Origin: Streptosporangium canum
GTDB lineage: Bacteria; Actinomycetota; Actinomycetes; Streptosporangiales; Streptosporangiaceae
Direction of reading: 5' to 3'
Assembly (NCBI RefSeq): GCF_900113865.1
Contig: NZ_FOQY01000009.1
Span: forward strand, 186,001-250,000
DNA: 64,000 nt
The notes under the pieces were generated by a model that had not been told where the DNA came from, did not search any database, and saw only the letters and a program-made list of their open reading frames with translations. A program made the position numbers and the translations under genes. This document shows positions 17,986 through 27,056 of the stretch, piece by piece. Each line of letters opens with the position of its first letter. The stretch's first letter is position 1.

Positions 17986-19260
17986 GTGGCGCTCGTTGTT
18001 CAGAAGTACGGTGGTTCGTCCGTCGCCGACGCGTCCTGCATCAAGCGGGTCGCCCAGCGGATCGTCGCGACGAAAAAAGCCGGCAACGACGTCGTGGTGA
18101 TCGTCTCGGCGATGGGCGACACCACCGATGAGCTGCTGGATCTCGCCCAGCAGGTCTCGCCGCTGCCGCCGGGCAGAGAGCTCGACATGCTGCTGACCTC
18201 CGGTGAGCGCATCTCGATGGCGCTGCTGGCGATGGCGATCGCCAACCTGGGGCAGGAGGCGCGCTCGTTCACCGGTTCCCAGGCCGGTGTGATCACCGAC
18301 TCGTCCCACGGTCGCGCGCGCATCATCGACGTCACGCCCGGCCGGATCCGCGGGGCCCTCGACAGCGGCCAGATCGCGATCGTGGCCGGGTTCCAGGGCG
18401 TCTCCCAGGACAGCAAGGACATCACCACGCTCGGCCGGGGCGGTTCGGACACGACCGCCGTCGCACTCGCCGCCGCTCTGAGCGCGGACGTGTGCGAGAT
18501 CTACACCGATGTGGACGGCATCTTCACCGCCGATCCCCGCATCGTCCCGGTGGCCCGCAAGATCCCTCAGATCTCCTACGAGGAGATGATGGAGATGGCG
18601 GCCTGCGGTGCGAAGATCCTGCACCTGCGCTGCGTGGAGTACGCTCGCCGTTTCAACGTGCCGATCCACGTCAGAAGCTCGTTCAGCACCAAGGAAGGCA
18701 CGTGGGTCGTCTCCGACCCCGACAGTGAAGGAACAGAGATGGAGCAGCCCATCATCTCCGGCGTCGCGCACGACCGGAGCGAGGCCAAGATCACCGTTGT
18801 CGGGGTGCCCGACAAGGTCGGCGAGGCTGCCACGATCTTCAAAACGCTGGCCGACGCCGAAGTCAACATCGACATGATCGTGCAGAACGTGTCGGCGGCG
18901 GCGACCGGTCGGACGGACATCTCCTTCACGCTGCCCATGAGCGACGGCTCCACGGCACTCACCGCACTGAAGAAGATCCAGGAGCGCATCGGGTTCGAGT
19001 CGCTGCTCTTCGACGACCAGATCGGAAAGGTCTCGCTGATCGGCGCGGGCATGCGCTCGCACCCCGGCGTCACCGCGACGTTCTTCGCCGCCATCGCCGA
19101 CGCGGGCGTGAACATCGAGATGATCTCCACCTCGGAGATCCGCATCTCGGTGATCGTCGGGCAGGACGAGGTGGACGCGGCGGTCACCGCCGCGCACCAC
19201 GCGTTCAATCTCGACGCCGACCAGGTTGAAGCTGTGATCTACGGAGGTACCGGCCGATGA
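17986..19260 (+). CDS. lysC: Aspartate kinase
   Basis: A 424-aa enzyme for the first step of the aspartate family (Lys, Met, Thr, Ile, diaminopimelate). Seen: [16 protein letters not shown] at the N-terminus, the kinase segment [30 protein letters not shown], and two ACT domains at the C-terminus (about 270-420). The GTG at 17986 follows CGGAGA and matches the family start; the upstream in-frame ATG would add six atypical residues. An internal ribosome site at 18739 suggests a separate beta subunit. It overlaps asd by 4 nt. Confidence 0.95.
   Translation: MALVVQKYGGSSVADASCIKRVAQRIVATKKAGNDVVVIVSAMGDTTDELLDLAQQVSPLPPGRELDMLLTSGERISMALLAMAIANLGQEARSFTGSQAGVITDSSHGRARIIDVTPGRIRGALDSGQIAIVAGFQGVSQDSKDITTLGRGGSDTTAVALAAALSADVCEIYTDVDGIFTADPRIVPVARKIPQISYEEMMEMAACGAKILHLRCVEYARRFNVPIHVRSSFSTKEGTWVVSDPDSEGTEMEQPIISGVAHDRSEAKITVVGVPDKVGEAATIFKTLADAEVNIDMIVQNVSAAATGRTDISFTLPMSDGSTALTALKKIQERIGFESLLFDDQIGKVSLIGAGMRSHPGVTATFFAAIADAGVNIEMISTSEIRISVIVGQDEVDAAVTAAHHAFNLDADQVEAVIYGGTGR
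18739..19260 (+). other. Probable internal start giving aspartate kinase beta subunit
   Basis: Inside lysC, GAAGGA lies 6-8 nt before ATG 18739, codon 252, opening [17 protein letters not shown] just before the ACT domains. Aspartate kinases of this class in actinobacteria are known to be alpha2beta2, with the beta chain from an in-frame start near this position. Expression here is inferred. Confidence 0.6.
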
Positions 19261-20324
19261 GCCGCAAGCCCACCCTTGCCCTGATCGGTGCGACCGGTGC
19301 CGTCGGCACCGTCATGCGCGACATCATCTCCACCCGGGAGGACGTCTACGGCGAGATCAAGCTCGTCGCGTCCGCCCGGTCGGCAGGCAAGATCCTGCGG
19401 GTCCGCGGGGAGGACCTGGTCGTCCAGGAGCTGACCCCCGAGGTCTTCGACGGCGTCGACATCGCGATCTTCGACGTGCCGGACGAGGTCTCCGCGGTCT
19501 GGGTGCCGGTCGCCGCCGAGCGCGGCGCGGTCGCCATCGACAAGTCGGGCACCTTCCGGATGAACCCCGAGGTCCCGCTGGTCGTGCCGGAGGTCAACCC
19601 CGAGGCCGCGCGCAACCGGCCGCTGGGCGTCATCTCCACCCCCAACTGCACCACGCTGTCGATGATGGCCGCGATGGGCGCGCTCCACGAGCAGTACAAC
19701 CTGCGTGAGCTGGTGGTCGCCTCCTACCAGGCGGTCTCCGGCGCGGGCGTGGCCGGTTCGGCCCGTCTCTACGACGAGGTCGAGGCCCTCGCGGGCGACC
19801 GGACGGTCGGGCAGACCGCCGGTGACGTGCGCAAGGTCCTGCAGAACAAGCTGGGCGAGGCCGAGTCGCCGTTCCCGGCGCCGGTGGCGTTCAACGTCGT
19901 GCCGTGGGCGGGGTCGCTCAAGGACGGCGGCTGGGCCTCCGAGGAGATCAAGCTCCGCAACGAGTCCCGGAAGATCCTCGGGATCGACGACCTGAAGGTC
20001 TCGGCGACCTGTGTCCGCGTGCCGGTGATCACCACCCACTCGCTGGCCGTGCACGCGACCTTCGAGCGTGAGATCACCGTCGCCGACGCGCACCGGATCC
20101 TGGAGGCCGCGCCGAGCGTGGTCGTCATGGACGACCCGGCCAACGGCGTCTTCCCGACCCCGGCCGACGTCGTCGGCACGGACCCGACCTACGTGGGCCG
20201 TGTCCGCCAGGCGCTCGACTTCCCGAACACCCTGGACCTGTTCGTCTGCGGTGACAACCTCCGCAAGGGCGCGGCCCTGAACGCGGCCGAGATCGCCGAG
20301 CTGGTCGCGGCCGAGTTCGCGTAG
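19257..20324 (+). CDS. asd: Aspartate-semialdehyde dehydrogenase
   Basis: A 355-aa NADPH-dependent enzyme that reduces aspartyl phosphate to the semialdehyde. The Rossmann motif is [13 protein letters not shown] (11-23), the catalytic cysteine is C131 in STPNCTT, and the substrate region contains [13 protein letters not shown] with the catalytic histidine. ATGA overlap with lysC makes one operon. A strong terminator follows at 20361. Confidence 0.96.
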   Translation: MSRKPTLALIGATGAVGTVMRDIISTREDVYGEIKLVASARSAGKILRVRGEDLVVQELTPEVFDGVDIAIFDVPDEVSAVWVPVAAERGAVAIDKSGTFRMNPEVPLVVPEVNPEAARNRPLGVISTPNCTTLSMMAAMGALHEQYNLRELVVASYQAVSGAGVAGSARLYDEVEALAGDRTVGQTAGDVRKVLQNKLGEAESPFPAPVAFNVVPWAGSLKDGGWASEEIKLRNESRKILGIDDLKVSATCVRVPVITTHSLAVHATFEREITVADAHRILEAAPSVVVMDDPANGVFPTPADVVGTDPTYVGRVRQALDFPNTLDLFVCGDNLRKGAALNAAEIAELVAAEFA

Positions 20325-20360
20325 CCGCCTCTCCGCCCCACGGGGCGGAATCCGCCTTCC

Positions 20361-20395
20361 GGCCGTACGGCGGCGCAGGTCGCCGCCGTACGGCC
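20361..20395 (+). terminator. Terminator of lysC-asd operon
   Basis: GGCCGTACGGCGGCG (20361-20375) and CGCCGCCGTACGGCC (20381-20395) pair perfectly around CAGGT, 37 bp after the asd stop. The rest of the 320-bp gap to 20645 is GC-rich with several CGTACGG words and nothing else I can interpret. Confidence 0.8.
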
Positions 20396-20644
20396 GTCGC
20401 GTGCGGCCCCGTGCCGGAACGCCCTCGTACGGCTCCCGTCCGGACGGCCGTGCCACGGCCTCCGGCCGGGACGTCGCGGTGCGGTTCCTCCGGCTACCGT
20501 CGTACGGCCTGCCCGTGGCGATGCCCGCCGTACGGACTCTGGTTCGGGTGTCGCGGGGGCGGGGCGCCACGGGGTCCGGCGGGGCGGCCGGGGGAGGCGG
20601 GACGGATCTTCGGGTCTCCGCGTGGTCCGTGGACGCCGCCGGTG

Positions 20645-21448
20645 TCAGCGGAAGAGAATGTCCCAGTGATCGGACTCGCGGGCGTACACGGTCCCCGAGT
20701 CCCGGTAAAGGGGGGCTCCGTCTCCGCGGATGCCGTCCAGGACGTGCTCGCGCGTGATGTAGCGGTTGATGCAGTCGTTGGGCTTGATGTCCAGCTTGTA
20801 GCCCCGGTGATGGCTGTAGCGGCCGGGAGCGTGGCCGACCTCGGTGCCGCCGGTGACGACGACCGGGCAGCCGCTGCGCTGCTTCAGCGCGATCACGTCG
20901 GTCACGGTGGCGGCCCGCACCGCCTCCAGCGAGGTGCAGGTCCTCACGCTGCGGTCGGTGCACCCCCCGGACGACTTCCAGCGCAGACCGGCCTTCCGGA
21001 GCTGCTGGGTGGCCTGCACGTGGCCGATCCGGATCGGCTGTATCGGATGGCTGGACGCCGCCGCCTCCGTTCTCGACGTGGTTCCCGCCTCCGCTCCCGC
21101 TTTCGTCTTCGTCTTCGTCTCCGCCCGCGTCTTCGTCTCCGTCCGGGTCGCCGTCTCCGTCCGGGTCGCCGTCTCCGTCTGGGGCGCGGTCTCCTGCCGG
21201 TACGGGCTCCGGGCGGTGGCCAGGACGTCGGCGTCGTAGGTCCCGGTGACCGCGGTCCGGGCCCCGGCGGGCCGGATCGCCGAGACCGGCACCGAGGCCC
21301 GCACCGAGGTCGTCGCGGCGGTCGACGAGCGCGGCGCGTCGGCCGCCGCGGCGTCGTGCGAGGCCGACGCGATGAGCGATATCTGCAGAGCCAGCAGTGC
21401 TCCGGCGGTGAGCCGGGCACGCCTCTGTTTACAGGGACGTGTCCCCAT
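20645..21448 (-). CDS. Secreted protein with Thr/Glu repeats and M15-like peptidase domain
   Basis: A 267-aa protein with an N-terminal signal (RRARLTAGALLALQISLIASASHDAAAA). Residues about 85-118 form a low-complexity linker of TET repeats (ETATRTETATRTETKTRAE), coded by 18-bp DNA repeats. The C-terminal domain (about 150-267) has SHHRGYKLDI followed about 40 residues later by ESDHWDI, the H-x6-D...H-x-x layout of LAS/M15 peptidoglycan peptidases, and two cysteine pairs (GGCTDRSVRTCTS). It may bind or cut peptidoglycan. The metal site is inferred by pattern only. Confidence 0.7.
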   Translation of the reverse strand: MGTRPCKQRRARLTAGALLALQISLIASASHDAAAADAPRSSTAATTSVRASVPVSAIRPAGARTAVTGTYDADVLATARSPYRQETAPQTETATRTETATRTETKTRAETKTKTKAGAEAGTTSRTEAAASSHPIQPIRIGHVQATQQLRKAGLRWKSSGGCTDRSVRTCTSLEAVRAATVTDVIALKQRSGCPVVVTGGTEVGHAPGRYSHHRGYKLDIKPNDCINRYITREHVLDGIRGDGAPLYRDSGTVYARESDHWDILFR

Positions 21449-21582
21449 CGTTTTATCCCTTGTGACGGGAGCCCTCCCACCAGAAGGATCAATCCCACTT
21501 TGGAACCGGTATGACCCCTCTGGGAGGCGGGATTTTGCCCTGGAATGGTGATCATCGTGAGCAGCGATGACCTAACGGCGTC

Positions 21583-22278
21583 ATGGGTCGTACAGTGACG
21601 AACGTGGCCGAGCCGACCCAGAGAAGCAGGGGATCAGACAAGACCCGCGAAATCATCGTGGAGACGGCCTTGCGGCTGTTCCGCGAGCGCGGATACGAGG
21701 CCACCACCATGCGGGCCATCGCCGCGGAGGCGGGGGTCTCGGTGGGCAACGCCTACTACTACTTCGCCTCCAAGGAAGCCCTGATCCAGGCGTATTACGA
21801 CCGGGCGCAGACCGAGCACGAGGCCGCCTGCGAGGAACTGCTGGCCACCGAGCGGGCCTTCGCGCCGCGGCTGGGCGGGGTGCTGCGGGAGTGGGTGCGC
21901 GTCTCCGAGCCCTACCACGAGTTCGCGGTGAAGTTCTTCAAGCACGCGGCGGAGCCGAGCAACCCCCTCAGCCCGTTCAGCGCCGAATCGTCGCCCGCCC
22001 GGGAGTCGGCGATCGCGATCTACCGCAAGGTGGTGGAGGGGTCGGCGGACCGGATGGACGCCGAGCTCAGGGCGGAGCTGCCCGAGCTGCTCTGGCTGAT
22101 GTCGATGGGGGTCGTGCTGTTCTGGGTGCACGACACCTCGGAGGGGTGCCGGCGGACCTACCGGTTCATCGAGCTCAGCGTGCCGCTGGTGGACCGGCTG
22201 GTCGGGCTCTCCCATCTGCCGGGCCTGCGGGGGATCGCGCGGGACTTCATCGCGGGGGTTCACGAACTTCGCGCGTGA
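21583..22278 (+). CDS. TetR-family transcriptional regulator
   Basis: A 231-aa regulator. The N-terminal HTH (about 20-65) reads TREIIVETALRLFRERGYEATTMRAIAAEAGVSVGNAYYYF, canonical for TetR. The C-terminal ligand domain is helical with no recognised class. The ATG at 21583 is used; GTG 21595 is equally possible, as neither has a clear ribosome site. The DUF4239 protein 81 bp downstream is a possible target. Confidence 0.88.
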   Translation: MGRTVTNVAEPTQRSRGSDKTREIIVETALRLFRERGYEATTMRAIAAEAGVSVGNAYYYFASKEALIQAYYDRAQTEHEAACEELLATERAFAPRLGGVLREWVRVSEPYHEFAVKFFKHAAEPSNPLSPFSAESSPARESAIAIYRKVVEGSADRMDAELRAELPELLWLMSMGVVLFWVHDTSEGCRRTYRFIELSVPLVDRLVGLSHLPGLRGIARDFIAGVHELRA

Positions 22279-22359
22279 CGTCCTGGCGAACCACGAGAAT
22301 TCGAGTAACGAACACATTACCCTCGGTAGTTACTTTGGTGACGAGTTCGAGGGAGTCTC

Positions 22360-23136
22360 ATGGGCTGGGTAACGGTGCTGGTCGTGGCGGCTGTCGCGAT
22401 CATGCTGATCGCGCTTCTCGTGCTCAGGCGGAGGGGCAAGGCGGACGAGGGCGGCGGTTCCGGGTCGGTGGACTTCTCCGCCAACCTCGCCCTCGCCGTC
22501 TACCTGCTGGTGCTGGCCTACGCCGCGGTGCTCTGCCGGGACGCGCTCTCGACGGCGCAGACCGACGTCCAGGCCGAGGCGGAGACCCTCACCGAGATGT
22601 ACTGGTCGGTGGCGCCGATCCCCGAGGCCGCGCCGATCCGGGCCCAGATCCGGGACTACGCCGCCAGGAGCGTCGACCTCGACTGGCCGCTGATGGCCGA
22701 GGGGCAGCTCTCCCCGATCCCCACGCGGATGCTCGAGGACATGCGGGCGGCCACGATCCGGCTGCGGCCCGTCGGCGAGGAGAGCAAGAACCTCCAGCAG
22801 GACGCGCTCAGCCATGTCTCCGAGGCCGCCCACGCGCGCGCCGTCCGCGCCGACGACGCCGACGCGGGCCTGGAGAGCATCTTCGTGATCTCAATGATCA
22901 TCTCCGGGCTGCTGGTGATCGCGCTGCCCTGGACACTCGGGACGAAGCCCACGCTCCCGTCGGTCGTCGGCGACGCCGTGAGGGTGGGCGTGGTCGTCGT
23001 CGGCATCGGGTTCATCATGCTGATCAGCCACCCCTTCGCGGGGCTGGGCGCGGTCGGGCCCGACGCCTTCAAGGCGGCGCAGACGCAGTACGACCAGATC
23101 GACGACCGGTTCCCGGTGCAGTCGGCGGCGGAGTAG
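22360..23136 (+). CDS. DUF4239-family membrane protein
   Basis: A 258-aa protein with membrane segments at about 3-22, 45-65, 170-190 and 207-228 and a long soluble loop between the second and third. Loop pieces such as AEAETLTEMYWSVAPIPEAAPIRAQIRDYA fit the DUF4239 (bestrophin-like) family. GAGGGAG precedes the ATG. Transport role unproven. A strong hairpin follows the stop. Confidence 0.8.
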   Translation: MGWVTVLVVAAVAIMLIALLVLRRRGKADEGGGSGSVDFSANLALAVYLLVLAYAAVLCRDALSTAQTDVQAEAETLTEMYWSVAPIPEAAPIRAQIRDYAARSVDLDWPLMAEGQLSPIPTRMLEDMRAATIRLRPVGEESKNLQQDALSHVSEAAHARAVRADDADAGLESIFVISMIISGLLVIALPWTLGTKPTLPSVVGDAVRVGVVVVGIGFIMLISHPFAGLGAVGPDAFKAAQTQYDQIDDRFPVQSAAE

Positions 23137-23154
23137 CGGACCCTCCGGTCACCT

Positions 23155-23191
23155 GGAAGCCCGCCGGCGGAACGTCCGCCGGCGGGCTTCC
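23155..23191. terminator. Bidirectional terminator, 16-bp stem
   Basis: GGAAGCCCGCCGGCGG (23155-23170) pairs with CCGCCGGCGGGCTTCC (23176-23191) around AACGT. It lies 18 bp after the DUF4239 stop and faces the convergent minus-strand gene. Its right arm overlaps the 80-bp duplication below. Confidence 0.85.
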
Positions 23192-23326
23192 GCGTCCGCT
23201 ACCCGCGTGTCCTGGCGGTCAGCGCGGTGACCGCGGTGACCGGGATACGGAACGTCCGCCGACGGGTTTCCGCGTCCGCTACCTGCGCGCCTTGGCGTTC
23301 AGCGCGGAGACCGCGGTGACCGAGAT
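23168..23326. repeat. 80-bp imperfect tandem duplication covering a gene 3' end
   Basis: Copies at 23168-23246 and 23248-23326, offset 80 bp, differ at about 9 of the 76 positions I aligned. The right copy includes the last about 15 codons and stop of the minus-strand gene at 23279; the left copy is a decayed version of the same gene end (VTAVTALTARTRG-stop versus VTAVSALNAKARR-stop). Confidence 0.85.
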
Positions 23327-23965
23327 CACCCCGGTGAAGACGACCAGGATGACCAGCCTGCGGTCGGTGCCGCGGCGTCGTTCGGCGTAGCGGTCGAGCA
23401 CCAGCTGCCGCTTCACGACGCCGGGGGCGGCGGACGGCACGACCGGCCGGGGGGTGGGGGTCGGGGTCGGGCTCGGCGTGGGGACGGCCTCCGGCGGGAC
23501 GGCGGGCTGGTAGGGCCGGGGTCTCGGCTGCGGGGGCGGCTCCACGGGCCGGACCACGGGTGGCCGGGGGGTGGGCGGTTTCGGGGGCGTGGGGGGCGGG
23601 GGCGTCGTCGGATACGGCGGCTCGGGCGCGGTGGGGTATCCCGGGCCGGGATATCCCGGCTCCGACGGATATTCCGGCTCGGGCTCCGGATCCTCCGGTT
23701 CGGGCTCGTCGGCCTCAGGCGCGGTCCTGAGGGCCGTCCTGGGGGTGGCGGCGGGCGCCGGTGCGGGATGGGGGGCCAGGCCCGCGCACAGCCGCACGGC
23801 GATCACGGGCGGCGGCCCGCCGATCTCGGCCGCCAGGCAGTGTCCGGAGGGATCGCTCCCGTCGCCGGCCGCCGCCGGGGCGCCGGCCGCCACGGACGCG
23901 GCCGTGCATGCCGCCAGGACCGCCGCGCCGAGTATTCCCTGTCGTCGTCTCATGCGCCGCTTCAT
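23279..23965 (-). CDS. Secreted proline-rich protein with C-terminal membrane anchor
   Basis: A 228-aa protein. The signal peptide is near MKRRMRRRQGILGAAVLAACTAASVAAG. Residues about 90-175 are Pro/Glu/Tyr/Thr-rich (EPEPEYPSEPGYPGPGYP, PPPTPPKPPTPRPP), a cell-wall spanning type. Near the end lies a hydrophobic helix (RRLVILVVFTGVISVTAVSAL) and basic tail, which fits anchoring in the membrane. ATG 23965 is chosen for the GAGTGACG site; a GTG two codons earlier is possible. No domain recognised; function unknown. Confidence 0.75.
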   Translation of the reverse strand: MKRRMRRRQGILGAAVLAACTAASVAAGAPAAAGDGSDPSGHCLAAEIGGPPPVIAVRLCAGLAPHPAPAPAATPRTALRTAPEADEPEPEDPEPEPEYPSEPGYPGPGYPTAPEPPYPTTPPPPTPPKPPTPRPPVVRPVEPPPQPRPRPYQPAVPPEAVPTPSPTPTPTPRPVVPSAAPGVVKRQLVLDRYAERRRGTDRRLVILVVFTGVISVTAVSALNAKARR

Positions 23966-24108
23966 CGTCACTCAAACGTTCTAACACCTGACGCATGGTG
24001 ATGATGGGGTAAGTGGGGATGCGGTAAAGATCGTTCCCTGTTTGCATACCGTCCGGTTGGTACGGTCAACCTATTGACGGCCCCCCGATCGGGTACGGCA
24101 AGCTACAT

Positions 24109-24123
24109 CAGAATATCGTTCTG
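24109..24123. promoter_or_regulatory. Inverted repeat upstream of LLM oxidoreductase gene
   Basis: CAGAA-TATCG-TTCTG lies 30 bp before the ATG at 24153. It resembles a small operator; no regulator is linked to it. Confidence 0.3.
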
Positions 24124-24152
24124 GACGGCGACCATGGATCATGGAGGCGCGG

Positions 24153-25121
24153 ATGACTACCGGCGCACGCTGGGGGATGACGGTCCCCTTCTACGACCGC
24201 ACACTGGCCGCCTCCCGGGAACTGGTGGCCGAGCTGCCCGCACTCGGCTACACCGACGTCTGGTCCGCCGAGGTCAACGGCGTCGACGGCTTCGTGCCGC
24301 TGGCACTGGCCGCCGAATGGGCCCCCGGCGTACGGCTCGGCAGCGCGATCGTCCCGGTCTCCACCCGGGGGCCCGGCCTGCTGGCCATGTCGGCCGCCAC
24401 CCTCGCCGACCTCGCCCCGGACCGGTTCGTCCTGGGCATCGGAGCCTCCTCCCCGGCCATCGTCGAGCGGTGGAACGCCGGTGAGTTCGTCAAGCCGTTC
24501 GCCAGGACCAGAGACACCCTGCGCTTCCTGAAGAAGGCCCTCGCGGGGGAGAAGGTCACCGAGAGGTATGAGACGTTCGAGGTCAAGGGCTTCAGGTTGG
24601 AGCGCGCCCCCAAGGTCCCGCCGAAGATCGTGCTCGCCGCGCTGCGGCCCCGCATGCTCCGGCTGGCCGCCGAGGAGGCCGACGGCGCGATCACCAACTG
24701 GCTCTCGCCGCAGGACGTCCGCAAGGTCAGGTCCGAGATCGGGCCGGACACCGAGCTGATCGCCCGGCTGTTCGTGTGCGTCAGCGAGGACGCGGAGAAG
24801 GTGCGGGAGCTCGGCCGGCGGATGCTCGCCGGCTACCTGACCGTCCCGGTCTACGCGGCCTTCCACGACTGGCTGGGACGCGGTGAGGTGCTGCGGCCGA
24901 TGCACGAGGCCTGGGCCGCCGGCGACCGTCCGGCGGCTCTCAGGGCCATCCCGGACGAGGTCGTGGACGCGCTCATCGTGCACGGCGACGCGGCGACGTG
25001 CCGGGCCAGGATCCGCCAGTACGTGGACAACGGGCTGAGCACCCCGGTGCTCGCCCCGATCCCCGGCGGTGGGATCCCGATCGCGCAGGCCGTACGGGAT
25101 CTGGCCCCCACGGGGGAATGA
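24153..25121 (+). CDS. LLM-class F420-dependent oxidoreductase
   Basis: A 322-aa TIM-barrel protein, begin MTTGARWGMTVPFYDRTLAAS. Signs of the luciferase-like monooxygenase fold include AELPALGYTDVWSAEVNG, the strand GVRLGSAIVPVSTRGPGLLAMSAATLADLAPDRFVLGIGASSP and the late GGGIPIAQAVRDLAP. Members use F420 or FMN for redox of diverse substrates. ATG 24153 follows GGAGG 6 nt upstream; an earlier in-frame ATG at 24141 lacks this. Substrate unknown. Confidence 0.88.
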   Translation: MTTGARWGMTVPFYDRTLAASRELVAELPALGYTDVWSAEVNGVDGFVPLALAAEWAPGVRLGSAIVPVSTRGPGLLAMSAATLADLAPDRFVLGIGASSPAIVERWNAGEFVKPFARTRDTLRFLKKALAGEKVTERYETFEVKGFRLERAPKVPPKIVLAALRPRMLRLAAEEADGAITNWLSPQDVRKVRSEIGPDTELIARLFVCVSEDAEKVRELGRRMLAGYLTVPVYAAFHDWLGRGEVLRPMHEAWAAGDRPAALRAIPDEVVDALIVHGDAATCRARIRQYVDNGLSTPVLAPIPGGGIPIAQAVRDLAPTGE

Positions 25122-25222
25122 CGCGGCGCGCCCGGGGAACCCCGTCCGGAGGGCACGCGTTATATCGTGAGACGGCAGGGTAGGGGGCCGTCAGACCACG
25201 GTGCTCCCGAGGAGGTTCCCCC

Positions 25223-25561
25223 ATGGCGAAGGCGGCACGTGCGGCACAGGCCTGGCGGACGTACAAGAACGTGACGGAGCCGGGCTCCCCCGGCCTCGGC
25301 GCCCGCCTGCGAGCCATCCCGAAGCTGATCGGCGCGGTGACGCGCGGGCAGTATCCCGGCATGGGCAAGGGCAAGCTGGCCATGATGGGCCTCGGCGTGC
25401 TCTACATCCTCTCGCCGATCGACATCGTCCCGGACTTCCTGGTGCTCATCGGCGTGGCGGACGACTTCGGCGTCTTCCTCTGGCTGATGGGCTCGCTGCT
25501 CGGGGAGAGCGGCCGCTACGTCGACTGGGAGCGCAAGCAGGTCAGAGCTTTTCCATCCTGA
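25223..25561 (+). CDS. YkvA-family (DUF1232) membrane protein
   Basis: A 112-aa protein. The conserved core LGVLYILSPIDIVPDFLVLIGVADDFGVFLWLMGSLL (about 57-93) is diagnostic of DUF1232. GAGGAGG precedes the ATG. Its 3' end overlaps the convergent amidohydrolase gene by 20 bp. Function of the family is not established. Confidence 0.88.
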   Translation: MAKAARAAQAWRTYKNVTEPGSPGLGARLRAIPKLIGAVTRGQYPGMGKGKLAMMGLGVLYILSPIDIVPDFLVLIGVADDFGVFLWLMGSLLGESGRYVDWERKQVRAFPS

Positions 25562-26738
25562 GCCAGGCCCGGGAGGGCAGCGGGTGGCCGAACAGGCGGG
25601 CGGCGTTGCCGTAGGCCACCCTGGCGATGTCGGCGGGCGGCAGGCTGCCCAGGTTGGTCGCGACGGCCTTCTGCGTGTCGGGCCAGGTGGAGTCGGAGTG
25701 CGGGTAGCCGCTCTCCAGCAGGACGTGCTCCAGGCCCACGGCGAGGCGCACCCCCGACAGGGCGTGGTCGTTGAGCGTGCCGAAGAAGAAGTTGCGGCGC
25801 AGGACCTCGCTGGGCTTCAACCCGCCCTCCCAGGACGCCTCGCCCGCCACCGGATGGTCCAGGGCGTAGTCGGCCCGTTCGGCCAGCATCGGCAGCCAGC
25901 CCACGCCGCCCTCCACGATCAGGATCCGGAGCGCGGGGAAGCGCAGCGGCACGCCCGACCAGAGCCAGTCGGCACAGGCGAACATGGCGCTCGCCGGCAT
26001 CAGCGTGGTGATCGCCTCGATCGGGGTGTCCGGGGAGGGCACCGGGGCCCAGGAGCCCGCGCCGGCGTGCAGGCAGACCACGGTCCCCGTCTCCTCGCAG
26101 GCCTGGAAGAACGGGTCCCAGTGGTCGCTGTGGATGGACGGCAGGCGCAGCCGCGTGGGGAACTCGGGAAAGAGGACCGCCTTGAAACCGCGGGCCGCGT
26201 TGTCCCGGATCTCCTTGGCCGCGGTCTCGGGGTCGGTCAGCCAGGGGAGCTGCAGTGCGATGATCCGCTCCGGGTAGGTGCCCGCCCAGACGTCGACGTG
26301 CCAGTCGTTCCACGCCCGCAGGACCGACAGGCCCAGCTCCTGGTCGCGGGTCTTGGCGAAGACCATCCCGGACTGCCCGGCCAGCATGCCGGGGAAGCAG
26401 AGCGCGGCCCAGAGGCCGGCCCGGTCCATGTCCTCGATCCGGGCCTCGATGTCATGGCAGCCCGGCCGCATGTGCTCGAACCGCACCGGGTCGAGCGTCC
26501 ACTGCTCGCGCGGCAGGCCGGCGCCCACGTCGAGCCCGGCGCACGGGTAGGTGGCCCCGCCGTAGCGCCAGACCTGGTGGCCGGAGTCGGTCTCCACCAC
26601 CTTGGGGGCGAGATCGGCGTATTTCTCGGGGAGCCGGTCCTCGAACATGTCGGGCGGTTCGATCAAGTGATCATCGGCTGAAATGATCACATAGTCCCGC
26701 CGCCTGGGCTCGGGGTCGGGCAGCAGCGGCGTAGTCAC
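25542..26738 (-). CDS. Amidohydrolase-family (amidohydrolase 2) metal hydrolase
   Basis: A 398-aa enzyme, begin MTTPLLPDPEPRRRDYVIISADDHLIEPPDMF, where DDHLIEP carries the first metal ligand motif (here D-H rather than HxH). Later blocks include CLHAGAGSW, FPALRILIVEGGVGWLPMLAERADYALD and LLESGYPHSDSTWPDTQKAV with the conserved metal Asp. This is the ACMSD-like group that hydrolyses or decarboxylates aromatic acids. GTG 26738 is used; a GTG 10 codons upstream is possible. Convergent overlap with the YkvA gene. Substrate unknown. Confidence 0.85.
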   Translation of the reverse strand: MTTPLLPDPEPRRRDYVIISADDHLIEPPDMFEDRLPEKYADLAPKVVETDSGHQVWRYGGATYPCAGLDVGAGLPREQWTLDPVRFEHMRPGCHDIEARIEDMDRAGLWAALCFPGMLAGQSGMVFAKTRDQELGLSVLRAWNDWHVDVWAGTYPERIIALQLPWLTDPETAAKEIRDNAARGFKAVLFPEFPTRLRLPSIHSDHWDPFFQACEETGTVVCLHAGAGSWAPVPSPDTPIEAITTLMPASAMFACADWLWSGVPLRFPALRILIVEGGVGWLPMLAERADYALDHPVAGEASWEGGLKPSEVLRRNFFFGTLNDHALSGVRLAVGLEHVLLESGYPHSDSTWPDTQKAVATNLGSLPPADIARVAYGNAARLFGHPLPSRAWLRMEKL

Positions 26739-26969
26739 GCGGTAAACCGTACGTGGCTGGCATAACACTCATCAAGCTGCGAGGTCTCCGCTTGGTATCT
26801 CTGTCCGTCTCGGATGGGCCCCGGGACCACCGTCGGGGGAAAGGCAGCGGCCCCGGGGGGCGGACCCGCCTGGAGGGTGCTGCTCGCGGCGGGCCCTGGC
26901 ATGTGCCCCTACCCGGAGATCGTCCGAATATCGGGATTTTCCAAAAGATGATTCCGGAGAATGGCCGTT

Positions 26970-26995
26970 ACCTCTCCGACCGGCGGCGGAGAGGT
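26970..26995. promoter_or_regulatory. Hairpin in the 26739-27056 intergenic region
   Basis: ACCTCTCCG (26970-26978) and CGGAGAGGT (26987-26995) pair around 8 nt, 62 bp upstream of the GTG at 27057. It could be an operator or a leader hairpin. The remaining 318-bp gap between divergent genes shows no other signal that I can read. Confidence 0.35.
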
Positions 26996-27056
26996 CACGG
27001 GAAGTGCTTTCGGAATGGTCGTGGTCAATGCCTGTTCATGAGGTAGTAAAGAGAGT

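Noticed and set aside
20325-20644. Frequent CGTACGG words as a possible repeat family
   Set aside because: The word is common throughout this GC-rich window, including inside genes; no ordered spacing.
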